Positions 1 through 8,750 are shown, numbered from the stretch's first letter. The stretch: DNA of 64,000 nucleotides from Streptomyces sp. NBC_00510 (GCA_036013505.1 CP107851.1:8666001-8730000), one strand, 5' to 3'. Translations and numbers: made by a program. Notes: a model not told the origin generated them from the letters alone.

Positions 1-23
1 GGGACGAGGGGAAGCTCAGGTCG

Positions 24-1505
24 TCAGCCGGCCGTCAGCTCGGCCGGGTCCGGCCAGCGGCTCGTGATGACCTTGCCGCGCGTGTAGAAGTGCACGGCTT
101 CGCTGCCGTACATGCGGTGGTCGCCGAACGCCGAGTCCTTCCAGCCACCGAAGGAGTGGTAGCCCACCGGCACCGGCATCGGAACGTTCACGCCGACCAT
201 GCCGGTCTCGACCTCCAGCTGGAACCGGCGGGCCGCGCCGCCGTCGCGGGTGAAGACCGAGCCGGCGTTGCCGAACGGGGAGCCGTTGATGATGCGCATG
301 GCCTCCTCGTAGGTCTCCGCGCGGAGCACGCACAGGACGGGGCCGAAGATCTCGTTCCGGTAGACGTCCGAGTCGGTGCTGACGTTGTCGAGGAGCGAGA
401 TGCCCATCCAGTGCCCGTTCTCGCGGCCCTCGACGGTGAAGTCCCTGCCGTCGAGCACCACATCGGCGCCCTGGGCGGCCGCGCCCGCGACGTACGCCGC
501 GACCTCGTCACGGTGTGCCTTGGTGACGAGCGGGCCCATCTGGGACGTCGGGTCGTCGCCCGGGCCGATCGTGACCTTCGTGGCCCGCTCGGCGATCCGC
601 GGCACCAACGCGTCGCCCGCCGAGCCGACCGCGACCACCACGGAGACCGCCATGCAGCGCTGGCCCGCGGAGCCGTAGGCGGCGTTCACGGCGGCGTCGG
701 CGGCCGCGTCGAGGTCGGCGTCGGGCAGGACCAGCATGTGGTTCTTCGCGCCGCCGAGGGCCTGGACGCGCTTGCCGCTCGCGGACGCCCTTCGGTAGAC
801 GTGGCGGGCGACCGGCGTGGAGCCCACGAAGGACACGGCCGCCACGTCCGGGTGGTCGAGCAGCGCGTTCACCGCGACCTCGTCGCCGTGCACGATGTTG
901 AGCACCCCGTCGGGCACGCCCGCCTCGGCCGCGAGCTCCGCGAGGAGCATGGATGCGGACGGGGCCTTGCTGCTGGGCTTGTGGACGAAGGTGTTCCCGC
1001 AGGCGATCGCCATGGGGAACATCCACATGCCGATCATCGCCGGGAAGTTGAACGGCGAGATGCCCACGACCACGCCGAGCGGCTGCCGGATCGACGCCAC
1101 GTCGACATCGCTCGACACCTCGGTCGACGTGTCGCCCTTGAGCGCCATGCCGAGCCCGCAGGCCAGTTCGACGATCTCCAGGCCCCGGGCCACCTCGCCC
1201 AGCGCGTCCGCGTGGACCTTGCCCTGCTCGGCGGTGATCAGCGCGGCCAGGTCGTCGCGGCGCGCGTCCAGCAACTCGCGGTAGCGGAAGAGGATCGCGA
1301 TCCGCTGCGCGAGCGGGGACGTGCGCCAGGTGGCGTAGGCCTCCTTCGCCGCCGCGACCGCGGCGTCGACCTCTTCGGCGCCGGCCATCGCGACCTGGGT
1401 GGTGACCGCTCCGGTCGCGGGGTCGGTCACGGCTCCCCAGGTGCCGGAAGCGCCTGCGGCGTCTCCGTAGGGCTTGCCACCGATCCAGTGGGTGACGGTC
1501 TTCAT
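24..1505 (-). CDS. mmsA: Methylmalonate-semialdehyde dehydrogenase (CoA-acylating)
   Basis: The cytosolic enzyme converts methylmalonate semialdehyde (or malonate semialdehyde) plus CoA and NAD to propionyl-CoA (or acetyl-CoA), a late step of valine, inositol and beta-alanine breakdown. At 493 aa it has normal family length. Visible marks are PFNFPAMI at about residue 151, catalytic Cys284 in GQRCMA, and EIFGPVL in the C-terminal half. The usual aldehyde-dehydrogenase general-base Glu motif is replaced by GGAKNHM, as in the CoA-acylating subfamily. The open frame extends upstream to 1889, but the ATG at 1505 has GGAGGAG seven bases before it and homology begins there. It is divergent from the DUF899 gene. 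Substrate class is secure; the pathway served is inferred. Confidence 0.95.
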   Translation of the reverse strand: MKTVTHWIGGKPYGDAAGASGTWGAVTDPATGAVTTQVAMAGAEEVDAAVAAAKEAYATWRTSPLAQRIAILFRYRELLDARRDDLAALITAEQGKVHADALGEVARGLEIVELACGLGMALKGDTSTEVSSDVDVASIRQPLGVVVGISPFNFPAMIGMWMFPMAIACGNTFVHKPSSKAPSASMLLAELAAEAGVPDGVLNIVHGDEVAVNALLDHPDVAAVSFVGSTPVARHVYRRASASGKRVQALGGAKNHMLVLPDADLDAAADAAVNAAYGSAGQRCMAVSVVVAVGSAGDALVPRIAERATKVTIGPGDDPTSQMGPLVTKAHRDEVAAYVAGAAAQGADVVLDGRDFTVEGRENGHWMGISLLDNVSTDSDVYRNEIFGPVLCVLRAETYEEAMRIINGSPFGNAGSVFTRDGGAARRFQLEVETGMVGVNVPMPVPVGYHSFGGWKDSAFGDHRMYGSEAVHFYTRGKVITSRWPDPAELTAG

Positions 1506-1876
1506 CGGCGGAACTCCTCCAAAGGTGACGGCGGCGGGCAGTGAGGTTCCTGTCGTCCACCTCACGGACCCTGACTGCAGCCGGAGGTCCGCGGTCCTGT
1601 CCACGGACACGCCCCCGGCCCGGGAGCGCGCGACTGCTGATATCGAAGTTACGGTTCCGATCGGCACGAAAGGGCGCTTGGGAGCCCGGCGGCCCGAAGT
1701 GCCTGCCGCGTGTCCCGAACTGTCGTGGGCTGGATCACCCGCATGCCGGGAGCCACCGTGTTCGTGCCCGGCGCGATGAGTTCCGGCCGCGGCGGGAGTC
1801 TGTTCCGGTGACCGTCGCAGGATGCCGTACGACGGCCGTACGACGCTGCCCGGCACCAGACACCACGGAGGACACC
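1506..1876. other. Intergenic region between divergent mmsA and DUF899 genes
   Basis: This 371-base stretch holds no convincing gene. It must carry the two divergent promoters. Around 1827-1848 there is a tandem repeat, CCGTACGACGG then CCGTACGACG, whose CGTACG cores are themselves palindromic, so it could be an operator for the DUF899 gene. No clear -35/-10 pair was identified. Confidence 0.5.
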
Positions 1877-2659
1877 ATGACGACCACACCGGACGACCCG
1901 ACCACCGCGCTGCCCGGCCGCCCGCCGGTCGTGGACCTGGCCACCTGGCAGGCCGCCCGTGACGAGCTCCTGGTCCGCGAGAAGGCGCACACCCGCGAGG
2001 GCGATGCCCTCGCCGCGGCGCGCCGCCGGCTGCCGATGGTGGAGTTCGACGGGTCGGTCGAGGTCGTCGGACCCGACGGCCCGGTCCTGTTCCTGGACCT
2101 GTTCCAGGGCCGCGACGAGCTCGTGGTCTACAAGCACATGTGGCACGACGGCGCGCCGCACCAGGGGCAGTGCGAGGGCTGCACCACCACGGCCTGGCAC
2201 CTGAAGGACGCCGTCTACCTCAACGCCCGCGGCGTCTCGTTCGCCGTCGTGACCACGGGCCGGTGGGACGAGGTGGCCTCGTACGTCGCGTTCATGGGCT
2301 ACGCCCAGCCCTGGTACTCGGTGCGCGACGTGAACGGGCCGGCCGGCGGCGGCATGGGGTACCTCACCTGCTTCCTGCGCGACGGCGACCGGGTGTTCCT
2401 CACCTACTCCACGACGGGGCGCGGCAACGAAGCGGTCAACGGGTCCATGGCCCTGCTCGACCTGACGCCCTACGGTCGCGGCGAGGCGTGGGAGGACAAG
2501 CCCGAGGGCTGGCCCAAGGGCGGCGACGCCTGCTGGTCCTGGCGCTCGGACGCGGACGGGAACGCCACCTGGGGCCCGACCAGCCGACCGGTGCCGCAGT
2601 GGACCCGCCCGGGCGCGACCCCCGTGGAGACCCTCGGTCGGAACGGCCACCACCACTGA
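1877..2659 (+). CDS. DUF899 family (thioredoxin-like) protein
   Basis: A 260-aa protein of the DUF899 family, a thioredoxin-fold group of unknown substrate. It shows the family pattern of a LFxGRDELVVYKHMW strand followed by a CEGC pair (CxxC, about residue 98) and a central GYAQPWYSV segment. The C-terminus ends in a His-rich tail (GHHH). The ATG at 1877 is chosen because GGAGG lies six bases upstream and because the family N-terminus begins with a similar LATWQAARDELLVREKAHTR helix; the frame is open further upstream but without homology. It is a single-gene unit. A redox role is an inference from the fold only. Confidence 0.88.
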   Translation: MTTTPDDPTTALPGRPPVVDLATWQAARDELLVREKAHTREGDALAAARRRLPMVEFDGSVEVVGPDGPVLFLDLFQGRDELVVYKHMWHDGAPHQGQCEGCTTTAWHLKDAVYLNARGVSFAVVTTGRWDEVASYVAFMGYAQPWYSVRDVNGPAGGGMGYLTCFLRDGDRVFLTYSTTGRGNEAVNGSMALLDLTPYGRGEAWEDKPEGWPKGGDACWSWRSDADGNATWGPTSRPVPQWTRPGATPVETLGRNGHHH

Positions 2660-2729
2660 CGCGCCGTCGTCGAGGAGCGTCGGCGGCGTGGCCGGACGGC
2701 CACGGAACGTGAGCTTGATGGGGCGACTG

Positions 2730-2745
2730 GATGATCGTTATCATC
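2730..2745. promoter_or_regulatory. Interrupted palindrome, putative operator
   Basis: GATGAT-CGTT-ATCATC has six-base arms around a four-base spacer. It lies 174 bp upstream of the small gene at 2919 and 70 bp past the DUF899 stop. Arm composition resembles metal-regulator or TetR-type boxes, but no regulator can be named. Confidence 0.4.
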
Positions 2746-2769
2746 TACGGGCGGGCTGGGGGTAGGGTG

Positions 2770-2781
2770 GACAACGTTGTC
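2770..2781. promoter_or_regulatory. Perfect 12-bp palindrome, LacI-type operator candidate
   Basis: GACAACGTTGTC is a perfect palindrome, embedded as TGGACAACGTTGTCAG. An ACAACGTTGT core is the classical shape of LacI/GalR-family operators in actinobacteria. No LacI gene is present in the window, so the binding protein would be encoded elsewhere. Confidence 0.45.
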
Positions 2782-2918
2782 AGCCCTGGGTGGCGGCACC
2801 AGCCCCGGATCTGTGGCGGTTCCCCGAGCCCGGCGGCCTGTCCGAGCGGCATACCGCGGGGGTGCCCTGCTCGGCAGGAGCACCTGCCGGGCCATCAGAG
2901 CGATGTGGAAGTCATGCG

Positions 2919-3263
2919 GTGAAGAGCCTCAAAGCGCTGGTCGGCAGTCGGGTGCAGGACACGTCGTGCGACGACCGGGTGCGCCTGCGTCTCGCCCCTG
3001 CGGACGGAGGCGAGACGTCAGGCGGCACCACGGAACTGGTCCTGGAAACGGGGTTCCGCCTGCGGGACGACGACGGCCAGTACCACGACATGCACCCCGG
3101 AACGGGTTCGGCCCTCGCCCCGGTGCTCGACCTGTTCGGCCAGTCCGTCACGGACGTCGAGGTGGTCGCCGACGGTTCGTTCCTCATCGCCTTCGACGCC
3201 GGTGCGCTCCTGTGGATCGTCGCGGACGCGCAGTTCGACGTGCGACACGTGTCCGGCGCGTGA
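2919..3263 (+). CDS. Small conserved-type hypothetical protein
   Basis: A 114-aa acidic protein that I do not recognise with confidence. It has two alternating beta-rich halves: an ETGFRLRDDDGQYHDMHPG segment and a VLDLFGQSVTDVEVVADGSFLIAFDAGALLWIV segment, without signal peptide or membrane helix. The pattern of hydrophobic strands ending in a small-molecule-like pocket resembles small actinobacterial DUF proteins such as DUF6188, but this is only a shape match. GTG at 2919 is preferred over the ATG at 2790 because GGAAG lies seven bases before it and the upstream part has no protein-like character. Two palindromes lie in its upstream region, so it is probably specifically regulated. Confidence 0.7.
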   Translation: MKSLKALVGSRVQDTSCDDRVRLRLAPADGGETSGGTTELVLETGFRLRDDDGQYHDMHPGTGSALAPVLDLFGQSVTDVEVVADGSFLIAFDAGALLWIVADAQFDVRHVSGA

Positions 3264-3313
3264 AGCGGATCCCTTCGGTGAGCCGGCCCCGGCCCCGGCT
3301 AGGGGTCGTTGGG

Positions 3314-3715
3314 TTACGGGGCCGGCGGGGCGGCGTGGAAGGGGCGGAGTTCGAGCCATTCGTGGATGGGCCTGCCGCCGGCGCCGGGGGCGGCGGAGAG
3401 TTCTCCGGCGAGTTCGACGGCACGGTCGTAGGTGTCGACGTCGATGACCATCCAGCCGGCGATGAGGTCCTTGGTCTCGGCGAAGGGGCCGTCGGTGACG
3501 GGCGGGCGGCCTTCGCCGTCGTAGCGGACCCAGGTGCCTTCGGGGGCGAGGGCCTGGCCGTCGACGAACTCGCCGGTCTTCTCCAGGCGGGCGGCGAAGT
3601 CCTGCATGTACCGGACGTGGTCGGAGATCTCCTGGGGCGTCCACTGGTCCATGCACACGTCGTTCACGGCGGCCGGTGCGCCGCGGTAGTGCTTGAGGAG
3701 CAGGTACTTGGCCAT
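3314..3715 (-). CDS. YCII-related (DGPF domain) protein
   Basis: A 133-aa YCII-like protein of the DGPF/PhnB-like group often seen beside ECF sigma factors. The signature VTDGPFAETKDLIAGWMVIDVD runs from about residue 73 to 94. The family fold is a ferredoxin-like alpha/beta barrel dimer, with an enzymatic role suspected but not established. Start ATG at 3715 has AGGGAGA upstream. No sigma factor gene is next to it here, which is unusual for the group. It converges on the small gene at 2919-3263 with only 50 bp between stops. Confidence 0.88.
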   Translation of the reverse strand: MAKYLLLKHYRGAPAAVNDVCMDQWTPQEISDHVRYMQDFAARLEKTGEFVDGQALAPEGTWVRYDGEGRPPVTDGPFAETKDLIAGWMVIDVDTYDRAVELAGELSAAPGAGGRPIHEWLELRPFHAAPPAP

Positions 3716-4003
3716 CGTGGTTCTCCCTGGTGCCGGTGCGACCCATTGTGGTCGCCTTCACCCCGGGGACGGAGCCGGTCACGGGTTCTCGACATCACCG
3801 CCCGATATTTTTGGAGCCTCGGAGACAGCGGAACAGGCCGCCGACTGCCGCGTTGCCCGTAGCGGCTGAAAACGAGGTCACCCAGGATGAAAGTGACCGG
3901 TCGTCTCAATCGGTCGACCCGTCCCCCTGCCGGACCAGAAGCTATCACGGCTAAATGCGCAAATTAAAGCCAGGTCGCCGTGGGTGGTGCGCGTGCCGAC
4001 CGG

Positions 4004-4825
4004 TCAGCGCTGGGCGACCGCCTCACCCAGGTCGATCCATTCGCCGTTGCCCGCGGTACGCAGCCGCCCGGAGAGCCCGGCGTCGTCGAAGGCCCGCTCG
4101 ATGTCGGCGCGGGTCTCACTGAAGTGCGCCCATCCGTCGCAGTGGGCGGCGACGACCACCGGGGACCCCAGTACGGAGGCGGCGGCACCGGCCCGCTGCG
4201 CGGTCAGCGTCAGAGGCCGGCCGCGCATCTTCGACGGGACGCGCGCCGCGCCCACGAACAGGACGGCCACATCGACGGGCGGCATGCGGCGGGCGATCTC
4301 GGCCACCACCGCGAGCGAGGCGTTGTCGCCGCTGACGTAGACGGTGGGCAGCTCGTCACCCGTCAGGACGAAGCCGGTGACCTCGCAGTTCACATGACCC
4401 TGCTCGTCGCGTTCACCGTCGTCGGGACCGTGCTGGGCGGGGACGGCGTGCACGGTGACGGTGCCGCCGGCCGGGCGGGGGAGCTCCACGCGGTCCCAGG
4501 CCGACAGCCCCTGGGCCGGGGCGCCCAGACGCCGCGCGGCGGCAGGCCCGGTCAGCACCAGTGGCGAACCCAGGGCGAAGGCACGGCCGCGGGTGTCCAG
4601 GTTGTCGGGGTGGAGGTCGTGGCTGACGAGGACCGCGTCCACCGGCCCCAGGGCGTCCTCGCCCACGGCGGGCCCCGCCGTCTTGGTGAGGTACCCGTGG
4701 TCGCCCGGGTCGTCGAAGGTGGGGTCCGACACCAGGCGCAGCCCGCCGATGTCGATCACCGTGGTGGGCCCCCCGAGGACGCTCACCGCGCCGGGGCGGC
4801 GGGCGGGGCTGACCAGATCGTTCAT
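4004..4825 (-). CDS. MBL-fold metal-dependent hydrolase (UlaG-like)
   Basis: A 273-aa metallo-beta-lactamase-fold hydrolase of the UlaG/RomA-like branch. The metal motif is SHDLHPDNLD near residue 68, a HxxHxD variant of HxHxDH. Further probable ligands are the His of VPAQHGPDD, the Asp of VYVSGDNASL and the His of VVAAHCDGWAHF near the C-terminus. No signal peptide, so probably cytosolic. The ATG at 4825 has GGAGAGGTG upstream. Substrate cannot be read from the sequence. It stands alone, with 60 bp to the glycosyltransferase stop. Confidence 0.9.
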   Translation of the reverse strand: MNDLVSPARRPGAVSVLGGPTTVIDIGGLRLVSDPTFDDPGDHGYLTKTAGPAVGEDALGPVDAVLVSHDLHPDNLDTRGRAFALGSPLVLTGPAAARRLGAPAQGLSAWDRVELPRPAGGTVTVHAVPAQHGPDDGERDEQGHVNCEVTGFVLTGDELPTVYVSGDNASLAVVAEIARRMPPVDVAVLFVGAARVPSKMRGRPLTLTAQRAGAAASVLGSPVVVAAHCDGWAHFSETRADIERAFDDAGLSGRLRTAGNGEWIDLGEAVAQR

Positions 4826-4885
4826 GAGGGCACCTCTCCTGTCGTGCTTGTCGCGGGGCCCGTCGCCGGGCCCTGTGTGATCACA

Positions 4886-5761
4886 TCACACCACCGGGGG
4901 GCGGCCCAGGGCGGTCATCCGCGCGACGGTGCGCCACCGCATGGGCCTGCGGGCGCCGCACGGCGTCCGAACACCCTCCATGAAGCCGCCCCACCAGGCC
5001 CGAAGCCCCTCCGGTGACGGCCGCTTGAGCACCGTGAGCACCGCCCACACCCCCAGGTACGCCGGCACCAAGGCGGTCGGTAGACGCCGTCTGGCCAGCC
5101 ACACCCGGTTCCGGGCCACCATCCGGTAGAACACCGCATGCCGTGTCGGCGACGTCCATGGGTGCTGCAGCACCAGCTCCGGCGCGTACCGGATCCGCCA
5201 GCCTGCATCCAGCGCCCGCCACGCCAGATCCGTCTCCTCGTGGGCGTAGAAGAACGCGTCCGGCCAGCCGCCGACCTCCTCCAGCATCCGCATCGACAAC
5301 GCGTGCCCTCCGCCGAGGAACGTCGTCACCAGACCACCGCGCATCGGGTCCGACGCCCCTAGCCGCGGTACGTGCCGCCGCTGGGTGCGGCCGAGTTCGT
5401 CCGCGATCCGGAACGACACGATGCCCAGCCGCGCGTCCCGGCGGTACAGCTCCGCCAAACGGCGGAAGACGTCGGCCGCGATCAGCAGCCCGTCGTCGTC
5501 CAGGTCGACCACCACGTCGACATCCGCGAACTGCCGCAACCGCTGCAGGGCCACGTTGCGACCACCCGCCACCCCCAGGTTCTCCGGGAGGACCACCCCG
5601 GTCACCCCGTCCGGCAGCGCCGGCAGCGGGGACCCGTTGCCCACCACGACGACCCGCGCCGGCGGCAGATCCTGCGTGGCGACCGAGGCCAGCAACGCAT
5701 CGAGTTCGGCGGGCCGGTTGCCCATGGTGAGGACGGCAACGCCGATGCGCAGGTGGCCCAC
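4886..5761 (-). CDS. Family 2 glycosyltransferase
   Basis: A 291-aa GT-A fold glycosyltransferase that transfers a sugar from an NDP-sugar. The N-terminal LRIGVAVLTMGNRPAEL strand, the ENLGVAGGRNVAL motif, a DLDDDG acidic metal/nucleotide site (about residue 83) and the downstream HEETDLAWR motif are all visible. The C-terminal region has an amphipathic/hydrophobic stretch (LPTALVPAYLGVWAVLTVL) that could associate with membrane. The GTG at 5761 is chosen, with GGAG seven bases upstream; the longer frame to 5821 adds 20 residues without homology. No polysaccharide cluster surrounds it, so the acceptor is unknown. Confidence 0.9.
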   Translation of the reverse strand: MGHLRIGVAVLTMGNRPAELDALLASVATQDLPPARVVVVGNGSPLPALPDGVTGVVLPENLGVAGGRNVALQRLRQFADVDVVVDLDDDGLLIAADVFRRLAELYRRDARLGIVSFRIADELGRTQRRHVPRLGASDPMRGGLVTTFLGGGHALSMRMLEEVGGWPDAFFYAHEETDLAWRALDAGWRIRYAPELVLQHPWTSPTRHAVFYRMVARNRVWLARRRLPTALVPAYLGVWAVLTVLKRPSPEGLRAWWGGFMEGVRTPCGARRPMRWRTVARMTALGRPPVV

Positions 5762-6061
5762 GGGTGAACTCCGTTCGTCCGGAAGTGGTCCTCGCGATGC
5801 TAACCGCCCCACGCTCCGCACACCCCTTGTGCGGTACCGGCCACCACCGGCGCCACAGGGCGTCGCCGAGAATCCCGGCGCCCGGCGTTCGGCGCGGCGT
5901 ACGCTCCAGCGCTGTGTCGATCACGGCGTTGATCGAGGCACGCTGGTGGAGCCGAACGTGTGGGTGCGGCACCGCTGACCCGCCGGCTTGCCGCGCCGTG
6001 CGGTCGGGAGACCCGACGCCCCCCACTCCATCACCGTTCCGGATGCCCGTAGCCTGCGGTC
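5762..6061. other. Intergenic region, divergent glycosyltransferase and DUF6228
   Basis: About 300 bases containing the two divergent promoter regions. I see no gene, no strong -35/-10 pair and no long palindrome. Confidence 0.4.
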
Positions 6062-6513
6062 ATGGCCGAAGACGACGGAACGGGTCCCGCCGTCCGCGTG
6101 GGCGGGGAAAGCCTCCGGGCGGTCGAGCTGCGCTTCCACGGGTTGACGCGTTCCTTCCCATTGGAGCGGGACGATCCGATGCGCGACTTCCTCGTGACGG
6201 CGCAGGGCGCATGGGTCCGGGTCGAGGTCATGGTGAGGACGTGGGGCGGCGACGGGCTGCACGACTTCCTGGCCGAGCTGGCGGACGGGTTCCGCGCGTG
6301 GGCCGGTGCCCGGACGTGGCGATCACTGGAGCGGGACCTGACGCTGTCGGCCGAGCACACGGGATCGCGGGTCCGGTTGACGTGGGGCTGCACGACCGAT
6401 TGCCCGACGACGAGTGGCATTTCGAGGCGACGACCGATCACGCCCCTGGAGAGGACATGCGCAACCTTGCCATGGAACTGCGCGCGTTCCTGGAGGCCGA
6501 GCCTCCGGCGTGA
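6062..6513 (+). pseudogene. DUF6228 family protein, single-base frameshift
   Basis: The first 108 codons from ATG 6062 give a DUF6228-like protein (VELRFHGLTRSF, then GGDGLHDFLAELADGFRAWAGARTW, then LSAEHTGSRVRLTW). After that the reading frame must shift by one to recover the rest of the family pattern (GLHDRLPDDEWHFEATTDH, then GEDMRNLAMELRAFLEAE), which stops at 6513. The break lies at the G-run 6384-6387; one extra G there restores a continuous 151-residue protein. Without it the frame runs on to 6547 with an implausible tail. This is either a genuine frameshift or a homopolymer sequencing error. The family has no established function. Confidence 0.8.
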
Positions 6514-6575
6514 GTCGCACGAGTTGATGGCGGGTCAAGCTACTTGAACGTATTTATGCCGTGCTGTTCAATTAT

Positions 6576-6591
6576 TTGACCGAGCAAGCAT
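6576..6591. repeat. 16-bp element shared with 24883-24898
   Basis: TTGACCGAGCAAGCAT matches the element at 24883 in 15 of 16 positions. It forms the left side of a hairpin here: CCGAGCAAG (6580-6588) pairs with CTTGCTCGG about 20 bases later. It sits between the convergent DUF6228 and epoxide hydrolase genes. Confidence 0.55.
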
Positions 6592-6629
6592 TGCGGGTGG
6601 GGACCCCCTTGCTCGGGACATGGGGATGC

Positions 6630-6659
6630 GGCCTCGCGGTGATGAGCCACCGCGAGGCC
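6630..6659. terminator. 12-bp perfect hairpin, terminator of epoxide hydrolase
   Basis: GGCCTCGCGGTG pairs perfectly with CACCGCGAGGCC across a six-base loop, seven bases past the epoxide hydrolase stop codon. There is no clear T-run, which is usual for Streptomyces terminators. It can serve both convergent genes. Confidence 0.8.
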
Positions 6660-6666
6660 GTGACGG

Positions 6667-7989
6667 CTACTTGCCCGGCGTTCCGGGGTTGCGCAGTGCC
6701 GAGAACGCGGCGCGGAGTTCCCTGGTGAAGATGTCCGGGACCTCCCAGGCCGCGAAGTGGCCGCCCCGCGGAGCCTTGTTGTAGTAGATGAGGTCGTGGT
6801 ACGCGTCTTCCGCCCAGCTGAGCGGCGCCTGGTAGATCTCGCCGGGGAGCACGGTGATGGCGGCGGGGAGGGAGATCGACACGGCGTTGAAGTTGTTGGC
6901 GTTGTTCTCCCAGTAGAGGCGCGAGGAGGAGACCGCGGTGTTGGTGAGCCAGTAGAGGCTGATGTCGTTGAGGATCTCGTCCTTGGTGAGCACCCGCTGC
7001 GGGTCGCCGTCGCTGTCGGTCCAGGCGGCGATCTTGTCGTACATCCAGGCGGCCAGCCCGGCGGGGGAGTCCGTCAGTCCGTACCCCTCGGTCTGCGGGC
7101 GGGTGACCATCATCGCGGAGTAGCCCGAGCCGGTCTTGTAGAAGGCGTTGAGCTTGCCGTAGGCCGCCTTCTCGTCGGCGGACAGGCCGGACGGGGTCGG
7201 GTCGCCGCAAGCGAGCTTCTTCGCGATGTCCGGCGGCACCGTGGCCGGCATGTTGACGTGGATGCCGATCAGCCCGGGAGGCTTCTGCGCCGCCATCTTG
7301 TCCGACACCACCGCGCCCCAGTCGCCGCCCTGGGAGACGTAGCGCGTGTACCCCAGACGCTGCATCAGTACGGCCCAGGCGCGGGCGATGCGACCGGGGT
7401 TCCAGCCGGTGGTGGTGGGCCGCTCGGAGAAGCCGTACCCGGGCATCGAGGGGATGACGACGTGGAACGCGTCCTGCGCGCGGCCGCCGTGGGCGGTGGG
7501 GTTGGTCAGGGGGTCGATGACCTTGAGGAACTCCAGGACCGAGCCCGGCCAGCCGTGGGTCAGGATCATCGGGAGCGCGTCCTGGTGGCGGGACCGGACG
7601 TGGATGAAGTGGATGTCGAGCCCGTCGATCCTGGTCTTGAACTGCGGCAGGGAATTGAGCTTCGCCTCGATCTTCCGCCAGTCGTAGTCGCTTCCCCAGT
7701 AGCGCGTGAGGTCGCGCATCGTCGCCAGCTGGACGCCCTGCGACTGGTCGGGGACGGTCTCGCGGTCGGGCCACCGGGTCCCGTTGACGCGCCGCCGGAG
7801 CTCGGCGAGATCCGCCTCCGGGATGTCGACGTGGAAGGGCCGGATGCCCGTGCCCTCCGCCGCCCGCTCCTGCACCGCGTCCGGCGTCCGCGAGGCCATG
7901 CCGACGGCCCCCGTGGTCGCCGCGGTCATCGCGCCGGCGGAGGTGAGCAGGAGCCTTCGCCGGGAAAGCAGACGGGCAAGGTCGGGCAT
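6667..7989 (-). CDS. Secreted (Tat) epoxide hydrolase
   Basis: A 440-aa alpha/beta-fold epoxide hydrolase that opens epoxides to diols through an ester intermediate. The N-terminus SRRRLLLTSAGAM followed by Ala-rich sequence is a Tat-type export signal. Then come the epoxide-hydrolase N-domain (RPFHVDIPEADLAELRRRV), oxyanion motif LTHGWPGS, nucleophile Asp in SQGGDWGA, lid tyrosines, and the catalytic His in GGHFAAWE near the C-terminus. Full length. The ATG at 7989 has GGAGAT upstream; the frame is open to 8211 but without homology. It is paralogous to the broken gene at 27664-28962. The likely start region has an ATATC-C-GATAT palindrome upstream. Substrate unknown. Confidence 0.92.
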   Translation of the reverse strand: MPDLARLLSRRRLLLTSAGAMTAATTGAVGMASRTPDAVQERAAEGTGIRPFHVDIPEADLAELRRRVNGTRWPDRETVPDQSQGVQLATMRDLTRYWGSDYDWRKIEAKLNSLPQFKTRIDGLDIHFIHVRSRHQDALPMILTHGWPGSVLEFLKVIDPLTNPTAHGGRAQDAFHVVIPSMPGYGFSERPTTTGWNPGRIARAWAVLMQRLGYTRYVSQGGDWGAVVSDKMAAQKPPGLIGIHVNMPATVPPDIAKKLACGDPTPSGLSADEKAAYGKLNAFYKTGSGYSAMMVTRPQTEGYGLTDSPAGLAAWMYDKIAAWTDSDGDPQRVLTKDEILNDISLYWLTNTAVSSSRLYWENNANNFNAVSISLPAAITVLPGEIYQAPLSWAEDAYHDLIYYNKAPRGGHFAAWEVPDIFTRELRAAFSALRNPGTPGK

Positions 7990-8312
7990 GGCAGATCTCC
8001 GGTCGTCCGTTTCCCGGGAGGGAAGCGTCGTGGGCGTAGACGTACCTCGTCGGAGACGGCGGGAAATGCCGCACGGAATGCGCGTTGACCACAGGGTGCG
8101 GGGCAGCGGAGCTGAGCCGATATCCGATATGAGGGTATTGCAATGAAACGAGACGCTATGTGGCGCCCTATGGCACCGCAACTCAGGATCAGGCCCGGCT
8201 CGGGGCGGCACGGGCGTACGTCGGCAGGTCCGCGTCGCGATCGCGTGTCATCGTTGTTCCGGCGTGCGCCGGAACCTTCCCCCGGAGCGCACGGAACAGG
8301 CAGGGGACGACA
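7990..8312. other. Divergent promoter region, epoxide hydrolase and PPOX gene
   Basis: No gene is evident in these 323 bases. The most distinct feature is a perfect inverted repeat ATATC-C-GATAT at 8120-8130 in an AT-richer stretch, suitable as an operator for the epoxide hydrolase promoter. Downstream of it, 8131-8312 holds the leader of the PPOX gene. Confidence 0.45.
8120..8130. promoter_or_regulatory. ATATC-C-GATAT palindrome, putative operator
   Basis: A perfect five-base-arm inverted repeat with a one-base centre, 131 bp upstream of the epoxide hydrolase start. Its low G+C content compared with surrounding DNA supports a promoter or operator role. Confidence 0.35.
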
Positions 8313-8750
8313 GTGGCGACGTTGAACGACTTCGCGGAGCTGGCCCGCGCCGAGCAGGGCCTCGGTGTGGTGTCGACGCTGCGCGCCGACCAGGGCATCC
8401 AGTCCTCCGTGGTCAACCTCGGGGTCATGAGGCATCCGGTGTCCGGCCGGGACGTGGTGGCGTTCGTGACCTACGGCAAGGTCAAGCTCGCCAACCTCAG
8501 GGGGCGTCCCCGGCTCGCCGCGTGCGTCCGCTCCGGATGGCACTGGCTGACGGTGGAAGGCGACGCCGAGATCATCGGTCCCGACGACCCGCATCCGGCG
8601 GTCGACGCGGACGGCAGGCGCCTGCTGCTGCGGGAGATCTTCACCGCGGCGGGCGGCACCCATGACGACTGGGACGCCTACGACGAGGTCATGGCCGCCG
8701 AACGCCGGGCGGCCGTGCTGGTGCGGCCCGAACGGATCTACGGCGTCTGA
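8313..8750 (+). CDS. PPOX-class F420/FMN-dependent oxidoreductase
   Basis: A 145-aa split-barrel flavin/F420-binding protein of the pyridoxamine 5-phosphate oxidase-like superfamily (F420-dependent TIGR03618-like group). The pattern LGVVSTLRADQGIQSSVVNLGV, then VAFVTYGKVKLANLRGRPRLAACVR and WLTVEGDAEIIGP matches the barrel core of this family. The GTG at 8313 is selected because the conserved FAELARAEQGLGVVST begins right after it and AGGGGA lies upstream; the frame is open to 8160. Such proteins reduce or oxidise small molecules with F420 or FMN; the substrate is not readable. An SDR follows 52 bp downstream and may be co-transcribed. Confidence 0.88.
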   Translation: MATLNDFAELARAEQGLGVVSTLRADQGIQSSVVNLGVMRHPVSGRDVVAFVTYGKVKLANLRGRPRLAACVRSGWHWLTVEGDAEIIGPDDPHPAVDADGRRLLLREIFTAAGGTHDDWDAYDEVMAAERRAAVLVRPERIYGV

